In this document: positions 32,466-41,738 of the stretch, in pieces
How the letters are laid out: every line of letters begins with the position of its first letter
Numbering within the stretch: the first letter of the stretch is position 1
Assembly: GCF_034931405.1 (NCBI RefSeq)
Contig: NZ_JAYGHA010000015.1
Coordinates: 1-64,000 of the forward strand
Length of the DNA: 64,000 bases
Origin: RDYJ01 sp034931405
GTDB lineage: Bacteria > Cyanobacteriota > Cyanobacteriia > Cyanobacteriales > Nostocaceae
Reading direction: 5' to 3'
Translations under genes and position numbers: made by a program
Notes under the pieces: generated by a model
The model's input: only the letters and a program-made list of their open reading frames with translations
What the model was told of the DNA's origin: nothing
Database searches by the model: none

Positions 32466-33005
32466 TTATCGTTTTTCTCCAGGTGGTTGATTTGTTGGTG
32501 GCGTTCCAGGTTCGGTAACTATGGGAGGTGTAGCAGCAGGAGTAGAATCAGGTGGTGTTGCCTGTGGTTCTAATAATAGTAGCGATCGCGCCGTTTTGAA
32601 GTATGTCACCCACCGTTGGGGATCGGGGCGCTGTTTCCATTGAATGCGACTCACATCCAAAGCTAAAACCGGGGCGATCATACCCTGATTTTGTGCAGTG
32701 ATAATTATAGAAACTTCAGTGACTAAAATATCTTGGTCAAAACTACGTTGAGCCGCAGCCCTAGCGATCGCTTCTGCCCGTCGCAGAATGGTTTCATAGT
32801 TTTCTTCTGGTAATCGGTCAATGGCTAAGTCAACTCTAGCAGTATAAGCTTGGACAATTTGGGGCGATATCACTTCCGTAGCCAACCACAGGGGAAATGC
32901 CAACAAAAGCCAACATCCAGCCGGAACGATCCGGATTTTCCTGCCAACTTGGCCAATAAATGAAAAGGGGATGATTGATGATTGTTGAGTGTGAATCCTG
33001 TTCAT
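32466..33005 (-). CDS. Single-pass membrane protein of unknown function
   Basis: A 179-residue protein with one N-terminal hydrophobic segment (A-G-C-W-L-L-L-A-F-P-L-W-L-A, about 29-45) that acts as signal anchor. A soluble domain follows (V-D-L-A-I-D-R-L-P-E-E-N-Y-E-T-I-L-R-R-A-E-A-I-A-R-A-A; T-E-V-S-I-I-I-T-A-Q-N-Q-G). The tail is Pro/Thr-rich (P-P-D-S-T-P-A-A-T-P-P). I take it to be a cyanobacterium-specific conserved hypothetical acting outside the cytoplasm. The 290-base spacer to rpmF holds a GGGGAGAT repeat (32264-32294) and a CTCTGCG-type repeat. Confidence 0.65.
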   Translation of the reverse strand: MNRIHTQQSSIIPFSFIGQVGRKIRIVPAGCWLLLAFPLWLATEVISPQIVQAYTARVDLAIDRLPEENYETILRRAEAIARAAAQRSFDQDILVTEVSIIITAQNQGMIAPVLALDVSRIQWKQRPDPQRWVTYFKTARSLLLLEPQATPPDSTPAATPPIVTEPGTPPTNQPPGEKR

Positions 33006-33123
33006 AAACTTGTAGCTCTCCTAAATGATGACTCATCATTTTAATCGAATGCAAGTATTTTCCGATATCTTAACGTCATAAGAACTACTTTCAACAAGCA
33101 AACAAAAACCGACAAAGAGCGGG

Positions 33124-35010
33124 ATGGTAAATTACTGGGCGATCGCCATTGGCATCAATCAATATCAATTATTTCAGCCTTTAAGCTGCGCTCAAAACGA
33201 TGCTGAGGCACTAAAGGAATTTTTGGTGACAGAAGTAGGTTTTTTGCCCCAAAACTGCCTACTCATGACCAATACTTCACCACCGATAGGAGAAAAATCC
33301 TCCTATCCAACTCAAGACAATATTCTTTTTTTGTTGGAGGAATTAGCAGCAACATCTTGGCAACCGGAAGACTATCTCTGGTTTTTCTTCAGCGGTTATG
33401 GTGTTAACCACAATGACAAAGACTACTTAATGCCAGCAGATGGTAATCCCGAACAGGTTGCGGAAACTGGCATCGAAGTACGAGAAATCATGCAAGGTCT
33501 TCAAGCGGCCAAACTGAATTTATTCCTAATATTCGATATCAACCGCGCCTTTGGCACACAAGCCGATGCTCCCGTAGGTCAGGAAATTATCGACATAGCC
33601 AAACATCTACAAATGGCTGTCATGCTTTCTTGTCAACCAGAGCAATTTTCCCACGAAAGTAGCGAACTAGGTCACGGATTCTTTACAGCCGCCTTATTAG
33701 CAGCTTTGCGTTCTAATCAAGGTAGCAACTTAACAGAATTAGAAAGTTATGTTAGTTCCCTCACCCCAGAACTGTGTCAACACCACTGGCGGCCTCTTCA
33801 AAATCCTGTAACTGTCATTCCAGAACATCCGCCGGCTATTTTGCCAATCTTGACATTAGATCCCGACTCGGAAACAGAACAACTAATTTTTCCTGAAGAA
33901 AACTTTGCGGTTGCTCGCGTTATTCCCTTGGAGGGAGTGAAGGAATCTAAACATTCCAGCACAGACAGGACTTGGTGGGGAGAAAATAAAAATGCAGGAA
34001 CTACCCTCAGCAAGACTTCCTCCCAGGTTGATCAATCTACAACTTCAGGTGAATCAGCAGCGAAGTCACCTATAGATAATCAGCAAATATTGGCAACTTC
34101 TCCAGAATTAAACACAGGCGCTAGATTTATTCCTTCTTCAGCTAAAGACTACGCCAAGCCTTCAGTCCAGGTAAATACCCCCATTTGGCAACAATTTATT
34201 TTATGGGGGGGAGGCAGCATGGTTATAGTCGCCTTAATTACTACTTTTCTCCTCCGTAATCAATCTAGTTTTCGCTTCAACAAGTTATCACCTGCCCTGA
34301 ATAGTACCACTCGCAACTCGGAATTTTCCCAGAGTTTACCCCCTATTCCTGCTGACGTTGCCACTATAGAACCCATCAGCACTTCTATCGTTTCAACTTC
34401 TGACTCTCAAAAGCAAAACCAAGCAGTTTTGGGGATACAAAAAATGTCCCTTAGCTCCACAAAACCTAGTGATTTGAGTCAAGCGATCGCCACTTCCCAA
34501 AAAATTCAACCTGGTGAACCGCTTTACCAACAAGCACAGGAGAATATTCAGGTTTGGAGTCAAATGATTTTAGATTTAGCCCAGGAACAGGCTAAACAAC
34601 AAAAATATGCTGATGCTATCGCTACTGCGGAATTAATTACCAAAAATACAGCCCTTTATCCCCAAGCCCAAGCATTAATTGCAAAATGGCGATTAGAATT
34701 CAAGAAGTATATCAGTAATCAAACTCTGTTAGATGCTGCTAATGCGTTAATTCAACCAGAACAAGCATCTACTTACAATCGGGCGATCGAAGTAGCGAAA
34801 AAAGTACCATCTGGACAACCAGGGTTTGAAATTGCTCAAAAATCTATTAATAAATGGAGTGAACAGATTTTAGAGTTGGCTAAAAATCGTGCTGCTAAAG
34901 GAGAATTCACCGCAGCTATTGAAACTGCGACTTTAGTTCCACAGACAACTTCTGCTTACGAAGATGCTCAGGATGCTATTCAAAAATGGCGCAGCAAGGT
35001 TAAAAGCTAA
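33124..35010 (+). CDS. Catalytically dead orthocaspase-like membrane protein
   Basis: A 628-residue protein. Residues 1-235 align well with the active orthocaspase at 3693 (W-A-I-A-I-G-I-N-Q-Y; W-F-F-F-S-G-Y-G; K-D-Y-L-M-P-A-D). The catalytic His is Tyr92 (S-G-Y-G) and the catalytic Cys is Asn140 (I-F-D-I-N-R). A disordered linker leads to a membrane helix (about 358-378: W-G-G-G-S-M-V-I-V-A-L-I-T-T-F-L-L). The C-terminal half carries helical repeats of the type L-A-K-N-R-A-A-K-G-E-F-T-A-A-I-E-T-A. It is a pseudo-protease, likely a membrane scaffold or regulator of active caspases. Confidence 0.88.
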   Translation: MVNYWAIAIGINQYQLFQPLSCAQNDAEALKEFLVTEVGFLPQNCLLMTNTSPPIGEKSSYPTQDNILFLLEELAATSWQPEDYLWFFFSGYGVNHNDKDYLMPADGNPEQVAETGIEVREIMQGLQAAKLNLFLIFDINRAFGTQADAPVGQEIIDIAKHLQMAVMLSCQPEQFSHESSELGHGFFTAALLAALRSNQGSNLTELESYVSSLTPELCQHHWRPLQNPVTVIPEHPPAILPILTLDPDSETEQLIFPEENFAVARVIPLEGVKESKHSSTDRTWWGENKNAGTTLSKTSSQVDQSTTSGESAAKSPIDNQQILATSPELNTGARFIPSSAKDYAKPSVQVNTPIWQQFILWGGGSMVIVALITTFLLRNQSSFRFNKLSPALNSTTRNSEFSQSLPPIPADVATIEPISTSIVSTSDSQKQNQAVLGIQKMSLSSTKPSDLSQAIATSQKIQPGEPLYQQAQENIQVWSQMILDLAQEQAKQQKYADAIATAELITKNTALYPQAQALIAKWRLEFKKYISNQTLLDAANALIQPEQASTYNRAIEVAKKVPSGQPGFEIAQKSINKWSEQILELAKNRAAKGEFTAAIETATLVPQTTSAYEDAQDAIQKWRSKVKS

Positions 35011-35033
35011 TTGGCAACCAATATTAAATATTA

Positions 35034-35064
35034 AATCCCCGATTTCTTGGCGAAGTCGGGGATT
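35034..35064. terminator. Bidirectional terminator after the pseudo-caspase
   Basis: AATCCCCGATTTC (35034-35046) pairs with GAAGTCGGGGATT (35052-35064) over 13 bp with one G-U pair and a 5-base loop, then TTCT. It lies between convergent genes and has the core of the dispersed CCCCGACTTC family. Confidence 0.7.
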
Positions 35065-35107
35065 TTCTGATTCACAAATGCTTGGCAAATATTTTATGTG
35101 CGCTTGT

Positions 35108-35485
35108 TTAACAATACTGTGAAATATCTTCGCCGCATTCATCGGCTAAATAACACATAGCGCGAAATCTTAAACCTACAACTTCTTCATATAAAGGGTT
35201 CAGTTTACACATTGGGGGAATATGAAACAGGGTTTTACCAAATAATTTGACATCACGCTCAAAAGGACATTGCGCCGGAATTAATTGACACAACCGATGG
35301 GCAAATTGGCGATCGCCTACTTTTAAGTTATCCAACCACTGTCGCAAAGGACGCAGAAAACCCCAACCAGATGGCGAATGAGAAGCCTGTAACTCTGTGA
35401 CATCAGCCTTTTTTGTCTCTGCCTGATGGAACGATACCCAGCTTGCGAAAAAAATCTTTTTGGTGGTACTTTCAAACACCTTCAT
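35108..35485 (-). CDS. Mo-dependent nitrogenase C-terminal-domain protein
   Basis: A 125-residue protein of the Mo-nitro_C family. Recognisable parts are L-R-P-L-R-Q-W-L-D-N-L-K-V, A-H-R-L-C-Q-L-I-P-A-Q-C-P-F-E-R-D-V, I-P-P-M-C-K-L-N-P-L-Y and A-M-C-Y-L-A-D-E-C-G. Cysteines at C-x5-C and C-x4-C spacings suggest metal binding. The name comes from a region appended to some nitrogenase proteins, but these stand-alone forms are widespread in cyanobacteria and unproven in nitrogen fixation. Confidence 0.8.
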   Translation of the reverse strand: MKVFESTTKKIFFASWVSFHQAETKKADVTELQASHSPSGWGFLRPLRQWLDNLKVGDRQFAHRLCQLIPAQCPFERDVKLFGKTLFHIPPMCKLNPLYEEVVGLRFRAMCYLADECGEDISQYC

Positions 35486-36268
35486 GGTTACTCCTCTCTT
35501 TTTATGAGGGTATTCACCTTACTGATGAATATACAATATGACAATTACTATGCCCGGAAGAATAGTATTCTGACGGAAATTCTGGAAAAAGTGTGAGTAG
35601 CCACTTCAAATCAGAACCTGTGTGTTACTACGTCAAGTTAAACTCAATTTCCCCAAAATGGGTACTCTCGTCAGCTAATCTTTTTGATAACTTGACACAC
35701 TTTAAATTCTAATGAAGTCCTCTACCTTTGGACAGGTTTGGCTGTAACCGTTACAAAACTTAATATATTGAAGGATTATCTGTATACTGGATCACTATAA
35801 ATGCTATTTATCTAGTATTTAAGGCAGTGATTATGCTGCAAGTTGCTATTTATAGAGTATTAGAGCTAACTTGCTTAGAGTTACGGTGGGTTACATTCCC
35901 GGTTTAAGAATACCCCTAAGTCTTTAATTTTCCTGATTTCGCCACGCTTTTTTTCAGGATTATAAACCTCTTCAACCAACGATAAGTAAGTAATATAGGA
36001 CTCATATTTGAATTTTGAAAAAATCNNNNNNNNNNNNNNNNNNNNNNNNNNNNNNNNNNNNNNNNNNNNNNNNNNNNNNNNNNNNNNNNNNNNNNNNNNN
36101 NNNNNNNNNNNNNNNNNNNNNNNNNNNNNNNNNNATCCCTATATTATTTTTTAGCTCGCGCTTAATACGCATATTTGACCCTTTTTATAAATCAATATCT
36201 ATATAGGAATTATGCCAGAATGAGGGATGAAGTTCGTTAGTAAAATGAACCTAGCGTAAGATAACTTT
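35486..36268. other. Long intergenic region containing a 109-base assembly gap
   Basis: N bases occupy 36026-36134. No gene is visible on either side. TGTAACCGTTACA is a short dyad at 35743-35755. The sequence just before the gap (AATATAGGACTCATATTTGAATTTTGAAAA) is a repeat also found at 31596, which probably caused the gap. The last 60 bases hold the start region of the ParE-type module. Confidence 0.5.
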
Positions 36269-36490
36269 ATGAAATCTCTTACAGAAATCGAAGCAGCAAT
36301 CACCCAACTTTCTGAAATTGAGACGCGTCAGCTTGCAGATTGGCTACAAACATACTTAGAAGATGCTTGGGACAAACAAATCGAAGCTGATGCTAAATTT
36401 GGTCGCTTAGATAAATTAATTCAGCTGGCTGAAGCTGATATCACCGCTAACCGCGTTAAACCACTCAATGAAGTCCTTGACAACTGCTGA
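36269..36490 (+). CDS. Antitoxin of a ParE/RelE-type module
   Basis: Seventy-three residues: M-K-S-L-T-E-I-E-A-A-I-T-Q-L-S, then L-A-D-W-L-Q-T-Y-L-E-D-A-W-D-K-Q-I-E-A-D and a flexible tail F-G-R-L-D-K-L-I-Q-L-A-E-A-D-I. This is a common small antitoxin type in cyanobacteria and proteobacteria (addiction module, often with a ParE-like partner). It overlaps the toxin gene by 23 bases. The toxin is frameshifted, so the antitoxin may now be free of its partner. Confidence 0.75.
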   Translation: MKSLTEIEAAITQLSEIETRQLADWLQTYLEDAWDKQIEADAKFGRLDKLIQLAEADITANRVKPLNEVLDNC

Positions 36491-36724
36491 ATTTTGGCGT
36501 TTATATGCTGCACTACCGCCGGAAATTAAACAACGGGCAAAAAAGCTTATCGTCTGTGGATGAACAATCAATTTCATCGATCCCTACATTTTAAGAAAGT
36601 TGGCAATAACTTATGGTCTGCTCGAATCACGGGCGGATATCGAGCTTTAGCCTTGAAAAAGGGAGAAGATTTCTATTGGTTTTGGATCGGAACACACAAT
36701 GAATACGATGTGTTAATTGGCTAA
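36468..36724 (+). pseudogene. ParE/RelE-like toxin with a one-base frameshift
   Basis: The frame starts MKSLTTAEFWRLYAALPPEI and stops after 32 codons. The rest, Y-R-L-W-M-N-N-Q-F-H-R-S-L-H-F-K-K-V ... W-S-A-R-I-T-G-G-Y-R-A-L-A ... D-V-L-I-G, is in another frame. A six-A run at 36539-36544 would restore one 85-residue frame if it had seven. The total of 257 bases is one short of a multiple of three. Either the toxin has been inactivated or a homopolymer base is missing from the assembly. Confidence 0.75.
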
Positions 36725-36795
36725 AACAAAAACGCAAAGATGCTCAATAACACCTTTGCGCCTTTGCTTCTTTGCGACTCTGCGCGAAATAAATC

Positions 36796-38568
36796 CTAAG
36801 AAGCTACAGCAGTAGAACGAGTACGCCGTCTTCTACCATCAGAAACATTAACAGCAGGTGCTGGAGGTCCATCAGGAACTTGCATCAACAAAGTTAAAGA
36901 TGGTTGACATTGCAACTCTCGACGCAGAGAACGCTGCAATTCTTTTTCTAAAGTTACCTGCAAACCACCCCAATCTATATCATTTTGTCCGCTTCCCGTC
37001 ACAAATTCTGACCAACGCACAGTAAGAATTTCCTCAATGCGTTGTTGTACCCATTTGAGTAAAAGCGATCGCTCAATACTCGTCACCACACCTTGGACAT
37101 GAATTTCTGGTTTTGCCAAAAGTTTACCATTCCAGTCAATAGCAGCAGCAATGGTTACAAGCCCCTCAGAAGCCATACGTTGACGTTCTTGCAACACTTT
37201 TGAACTCACCATCCCTGAACTAGTAGTATCAACCAGTTCAATGCCTGATGGCACTTTACCAGCCACACGGATAGAGTCTTCTGTCAGTTCTATGACATCC
37301 CCATTCTGAATGATAATCATATTTTCAGCGGGAATACCCATACTCTGGGCGGTTTCCGAGTGCTTCACCAACATCCGGTGTTCACCGTGGAATGGTACAA
37401 AGAACTTGGGACGAGTTAAAGCAATCATCAGCTTTTGTTCTTCTTGACAACCGTGTCCAGAAACGTGAATACCTTTATCCCGTCCATAGACCACTTTTGC
37501 CCCTTGCATCATCAATTTGTCAATGGTATTAACCACCGCAATGGTATTACCAGGAATGGGGTTAGCGGAGAACACAACTGTATCTCCTTCCCGAATTTTA
37601 ATGTGGGGGTGTTCTTTATTAGCAATCCGGGTCATAGCTGCCATGGTTTCACCCTGAGAACCAGTAGTGAGAATCAGCACATTTTCATCCGGCATTCCCC
37701 GCACAGTATGCAAGGGTTGGAATAGATTATCTTCGCATTTGATGTAACCTAAATTTCGGGCATGGGCAATCAAATTTAGCATCGAACGTCCCACAACTGA
37801 GACTACCCGGTTGTGTTTCCTAGCCAGTTGCAAAATCATGTTGATCCGATGCACGCTGGAAGCAAAGGTAGTGACAAATAAGCGCCCAGTGGCTTGAGAA
37901 AATACCCGATCAAGATTGGGAAAAACAGAACGTTCTGATGGTGTAAATCCTGGAACTTCGGCGTTAGTGGAATCACTTAATAAGCAAAGTACGCCTTTCT
38001 CTCCATGTTCTGCTAGGCGTTGCAGGTCAAACTTCTCGCCATCAACTGGGGTGTGGTCTATTTTAAAGTCGCCTGTATGGATAACTACACCTAGTGGGGT
38101 GTGAATAGCGACCGTAAAACTATCAGCGATGGAGTGGGTGTTGCGAATGTATTCGACAAAAAAGGCTTCACCAATGCGGACAACGTCACGGGGAAGGACT
38201 GTTCTTAATTCTGTACGATCTCGTACCCCGGCCTCTTCCAATTTGCCCTCTAGCATCGCCATTGCTAGTCTGGGTCCATAAATCACTGGGATGTCGAATT
38301 GCTTGAGGTGAAAAGCAATACCACCAATATGGTCTTCATGACCATGAGTAACAATCATGCCTTTAATTTTGTGGCGATTTTCCCGTAGATAGGTTGTATC
38401 CGGTAAAACGATATTAACCCCGTGCATTGCTTCTGTGGGAAAAGCCAAACCTGCGTCTAAGAGAATTATTTCATCGTTATACTCAAAAACACAAGTATTC
38501 TTACCTATTTCATGTAGTCCACCCAAAGGAATAATTTTTAGGGCAGCGTTATCTTCGTTTTTAGCCAT
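36796..38568 (-). CDS. rnj: Ribonuclease J
   Basis: A 590-residue metallo-beta-lactamase/beta-CASP nuclease. Zinc ligands are in T-H-G-H-E-D-H-I-G-G (His75, His77, Asp79, His80), with I-H-T-G-D-F-K-I-D-H, S-D-S-T-N-A and the beta-CASP A-S-S-V-H-R and V-S-G-H-G-C-Q-E-E. RNase J carries out 5'-3' exo- and endonucleolytic mRNA decay and rRNA maturation. The C-terminus ends in a basic R-R-R-R-T-R-S-T tail. It follows dapA and asd on the same strand, the usual cyanobacterial order. Confidence 0.95.
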   Translation of the reverse strand: MAKNEDNAALKIIPLGGLHEIGKNTCVFEYNDEIILLDAGLAFPTEAMHGVNIVLPDTTYLRENRHKIKGMIVTHGHEDHIGGIAFHLKQFDIPVIYGPRLAMAMLEGKLEEAGVRDRTELRTVLPRDVVRIGEAFFVEYIRNTHSIADSFTVAIHTPLGVVIHTGDFKIDHTPVDGEKFDLQRLAEHGEKGVLCLLSDSTNAEVPGFTPSERSVFPNLDRVFSQATGRLFVTTFASSVHRINMILQLARKHNRVVSVVGRSMLNLIAHARNLGYIKCEDNLFQPLHTVRGMPDENVLILTTGSQGETMAAMTRIANKEHPHIKIREGDTVVFSANPIPGNTIAVVNTIDKLMMQGAKVVYGRDKGIHVSGHGCQEEQKLMIALTRPKFFVPFHGEHRMLVKHSETAQSMGIPAENMIIIQNGDVIELTEDSIRVAGKVPSGIELVDTTSSGMVSSKVLQERQRMASEGLVTIAAAIDWNGKLLAKPEIHVQGVVTSIERSLLLKWVQQRIEEILTVRWSEFVTGSGQNDIDWGGLQVTLEKELQRSLRRELQCQPSLTLLMQVPDGPPAPAVNVSDGRRRRTRSTAVAS

Positions 38569-38885
38569 TTTCTCCTTGATATTTTGTTAGTTGTTAATCA
38601 GTTGATAGTTAGCATTTTTGTATGAAATACAACATTAAATGCCTATTGAATTCAGTGTAAAAACCTTCAATGTTAACTTCAAATATCTAATCAATTTTTT
38701 CTTGAATAAATAAAAAGGAATTGACACTGTTTGCGTAGCGTCTCATAGAGAAGGATTCTTATATCTTGCAGTTATTGCTCAGTTAGAGGACAGATGTTTA
38801 AATTGCAGCTTACCAGCAATGATTACCATTTATTTATAAGTATCTTTGGAAACTAATATCTGGCTAGTATGCAACATATTGGCGC
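38569..38885. other. 317-base spacer between dapA and rnj
   Basis: There is no gene. TTTGCGTAGCGTCTCATAGAGAAGG (38729-38753) is a piece of a repeat common in cyanobacterial spacers. The rnj promoter should lie here, since the gap is too long for simple read-through. Confidence 0.45.
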
Positions 38886-39770
38886 TCATAATAAACTAAG
38901 TTTATGCAACACTGCCTCTAACTTCTGACATATTTCTGTATCAGCTTCCCATAGTGGTGAACGCACTGAACCAACCTCCCAGCCTTGAAGTTTTAATGCT
39001 TGTTTAACAGGAATAGGATTTGTTGTTAAAAATAAAGCTTTAAACAATGGGAATAGTTGTAAATGAATCTCGGTTGCAACTTGAATTTTGCCTATATTAA
39101 AGGACGAAATCATCTGTTTTAGTTGATTACCGACCAGATGAGAAGCTACGCTGACTACACCCTTAGCCCCAATCGCTAACAGAGGCAAGGTTAAAGAATC
39201 ATCTCCAGCGTAAATCTGAAATTCCTGTGGTGTCAAGCGGCGAATTTCACTAGCTTGGTCTAAGTTACCACTGGCTTCTTTAATGCCCACAATATTGTCG
39301 ATTTGTGCTAACTGCACGACGGTTTCTGGACTCAGATTTTGACCAGTCCTCCCAGGAACATTATATAACAACATTGGTAGGTCTGGGCAGGCTTGGGCGA
39401 TCGCCTGGAAGTGTTGATATAACCCTGCTTGGGGTGGTTTGTTGTAATAGGGGACAACTTGTAAAGAACCATGTACTCCTATTCTAGCTGCTTTTTGGGT
39501 GGCGGCGATCGCTTCGGTGGTGGAGTTAGAACCACATCCAGCAATTACCTGAGCTTTACCTGCTACAGCTTGCAACACCTCAACAAATAGCTGATACTCC
39601 TCATCCCAACTCAATGTAGGAGATTCACCTGTAGTCCCACACACAACTAATGTATCTGTACCATTGTCAACTAAATGTGCTGCTAATTTGCCTGCTACTT
39701 CATAGTTAACATTTCCGTCTGTTTTAAACGGCGTAATCATAGCCGTTAAAATTGTCCCAAAATCTCCCAC
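38886..39770 (-). CDS. dapA: 4-Hydroxy-tetrahydrodipicolinate synthase
   Basis: A 294-residue TIM-barrel aldolase. The Schiff-base Lys164 is in V-G-I-K-E-A-S-G, the catalytic Tyr136 in L-L-Y-N-V-P-G-R-T-G, and the triad Thr is in V-C-G-T-T-G-E-S-P-T. It condenses pyruvate with aspartate semialdehyde, the first committed step of lysine and diaminopimelate synthesis. Asd, which makes its substrate, is encoded 116 bases upstream on the same strand. The spacer (39786-39838) is filled with TTAGTCATTAG STRR units. Confidence 0.95.
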   Translation of the reverse strand: MGDFGTILTAMITPFKTDGNVNYEVAGKLAAHLVDNGTDTLVVCGTTGESPTLSWDEEYQLFVEVLQAVAGKAQVIAGCGSNSTTEAIAATQKAARIGVHGSLQVVPYYNKPPQAGLYQHFQAIAQACPDLPMLLYNVPGRTGQNLSPETVVQLAQIDNIVGIKEASGNLDQASEIRRLTPQEFQIYAGDDSLTLPLLAIGAKGVVSVASHLVGNQLKQMISSFNIGKIQVATEIHLQLFPLFKALFLTTNPIPVKQALKLQGWEVGSVRSPLWEADTEICQKLEAVLHKLSLL

Positions 39771-39785
39771 CCTGTTTTCACTCCT

Positions 39786-39838
39786 GCTTTGTCATTAGTT
39801 ATTAGTCATTAGTCATTAGTTATTAGTCATTAGTGAGG
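39786..39838. repeat. STRR array between asd and dapA
   Basis: Tandem GTCATTAGTTATTA and GTCATTA units, about seven copies in 50 bases. They lie within the probable asd-dapA transcript. Confidence 0.8.
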
Positions 39839-39886
39839 AGGTAGAAGAAAGTACGATTACACAATTCTTAATCCCCAATTCCCAAT

Positions 39887-40918
39887 CTATACTGTTACCG
39901 ATTTGAGTAGGTTTTTCTCTACTAATAATTCGGCAATTTGTACTGCATTTAAAGCCGCACCTTTACGGATTTGATCACCACACAGCCAGAGTTCTAAGCC
40001 ACAAGGATGAGAAATATCCTGACGAATTCTCCCGACTAACACTTCATCCCGACCACTAGCTTCTATGGGCATGGGAAAATGATTTGTTTGCCAATCTTCT
40101 ACTAATTTAACACCTGGAGAATGACTTAAAATTGCTCTCGCCTCATCTGGACTAAAAGGTGTTTCAAACTCTAGGTTAATTGCTTCTGAATGGGCGCGGA
40201 GTACGGGAACCCGTACACAAGTGGCAGTAATTCTGATTTCTTGACTACCAAATATTTTGCGAGTTTCGTTGACCATTTTGAGTTCTTCCTCACAATAGCC
40301 TAAATCTGTCATTGGGGAATTATGGGGAAATAAATTAAAGGCCAAGGGGTAAGGCAATACTTCCGCCACTGGTGGCTGTCCTTGTAATATAGCACTGGAT
40401 TGGGTTTTAACTTCCTCCATGGCTTTTGCACCAGCACCACTAGCTGATTGGTAAGTAGCAGCTACAATCCGTTTGACTGGTTTTACTTGATGCAGTGGCC
40501 AGACTGCCAAGGTCATTAAAATTGTGGTGCAGTTAGGATTGGCAATAATGCCCTTGTGATTTGCTGCTGCGTGGGGATTCACCTCTGGGACTATCAAAGG
40601 CACATCTGGGTGCATACGGAAAGCACTAGAGTTATCTATGACTACTGCCCCTTTTGCCACAGCTATCTCAGCCCAGGTTTTGGATGTTCCACCCCCGGCA
40701 CTAGCCAGCACTATATCAACATTATCAAAAGAGCGATCGCTGACTGCCTCAATTAAGATATTTTCTTCTTTAAACTTGAGGGTCTTGCCCGCACTTTTTG
40801 CTGATGCTAATAATTTTAAATCAGCCAGGGGAAAATTGCGGCTCTCTAGTAATTCTAGCAACTCTGTGCCTACAGCACCAGTCGCACCCAAAATAGCTAC
40901 ACGATAAGATTTTGACAA
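39887..40918 (-). CDS. asd: Aspartate-semialdehyde dehydrogenase
   Basis: A 343-residue enzyme. The NADP fold opens V-A-I-L-G-A-T-G-A-V-G, the catalytic Cys130 is in I-A-N-P-N-C-T-T-I, and the general base His is in V-P-V-L-R-A-H-S-E-A. It reduces aspartyl phosphate to the semialdehyde for lysine, threonine, methionine and diaminopimelate synthesis. It leads the asd-dapA-rnj series and is divergent from tig. Confidence 0.95.
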   Translation of the reverse strand: MSKSYRVAILGATGAVGTELLELLESRNFPLADLKLLASAKSAGKTLKFKEENILIEAVSDRSFDNVDIVLASAGGGTSKTWAEIAVAKGAVVIDNSSAFRMHPDVPLIVPEVNPHAAANHKGIIANPNCTTILMTLAVWPLHQVKPVKRIVAATYQSASGAGAKAMEEVKTQSSAILQGQPPVAEVLPYPLAFNLFPHNSPMTDLGYCEEELKMVNETRKIFGSQEIRITATCVRVPVLRAHSEAINLEFETPFSPDEARAILSHSPGVKLVEDWQTNHFPMPIEASGRDEVLVGRIRQDISHPCGLELWLCGDQIRKGAALNAVQIAELLVEKNLLKSVTV

Positions 40919-41738
40919 ACTCGACTCCTCCTTCTAAGAGGTTAATAACATTTTCTGTAAAACGTAAAACTCAAAATATCTATAATAACGATCCTTAGCA
41001 ATCCCAGGAATTTGCATATTTCATTAGCTATTCTCCTGATTTTAGTAGATAGATATCTATATTATCTAAAAACATTTATTATTTTACTTATAAACTGAAT
41101 CTATAGTGAAAGCAAAGAAGAATCATTTTTTTCCATAACATAAGTTCACAGAATCACATTACTGGTATCATTTTCGATGATAGTTTACTATGTTAGAGCT
41201 ACTATGTTGACAGGATATCACAGAGTGAGCAACCTGAGTAAAATTTTGCGCTCAATAGCCTCATTCTGATTTACAAACCTTCATAGCTAAGAATCAAGTT
41301 GGTTTTTAGGTTTTCGATGCCTGATAACTACTCAATTTTCAGAAATTAGCTTTGGAGATGCTATCAGTAAAGATATTGCAGTAAAGTTGATAGATGCTAT
41401 CCATAATCAAAACCCTGCTCAGGATGTAGTCATGTTCAAGATATGCCATTATCAGCCAGAATATTATGATTGTGGCGGTTGTGGACAGATTCAAGACAGT
41501 GATTTAAATGCTGCTATTAATTGAAAAGAAGCGCCTGTAGACAGAGTACATGAGGCAAGTGTGGAATTTAGCCTGTGGACAAGAATCCGCTATCGGACTT
41601 GGTAGAAGCAGTCAGCTTGTAGAAGTTTTGTGTTGCACAAAACTTAATTCCCACTGTGAGACATCAAATTAAGAAAGCGGGAGAGCCGCTTTTTAAGTGT
41701 ACTCTCAAAATGAAAACACCAAAAAACAGAGACAAAGC
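40919..41738. other. 820-base divergent region between asd and tig
   Basis: It holds a short dyad ATCAT...ATGAT (41167-41181), AT-rich upstream DNA for asd, and a decayed TnpB-like end (about 41440-41640). The tig promoter is likely downstream of 41640. No intact gene is seen. Confidence 0.5.
41440..41640 (+). pseudogene. Decayed TnpB (IS200/IS605-type) C-terminal fragment
   Basis: The frame reads Y-Y-D-C-G-G-C-G-Q-I-Q-D-S-D-L-N-A-A-I-N and then stops. C-x2-C...D-x-N-A-A-x-N is the zinc-finger plus last catalytic Asp region of TnpB. Further pieces in shifted frames (C-G-Q-E-S-A-I-G-L-V-E-A) fit the usual tail. The upstream RuvC part and ends of the element are gone. Confidence 0.5.
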
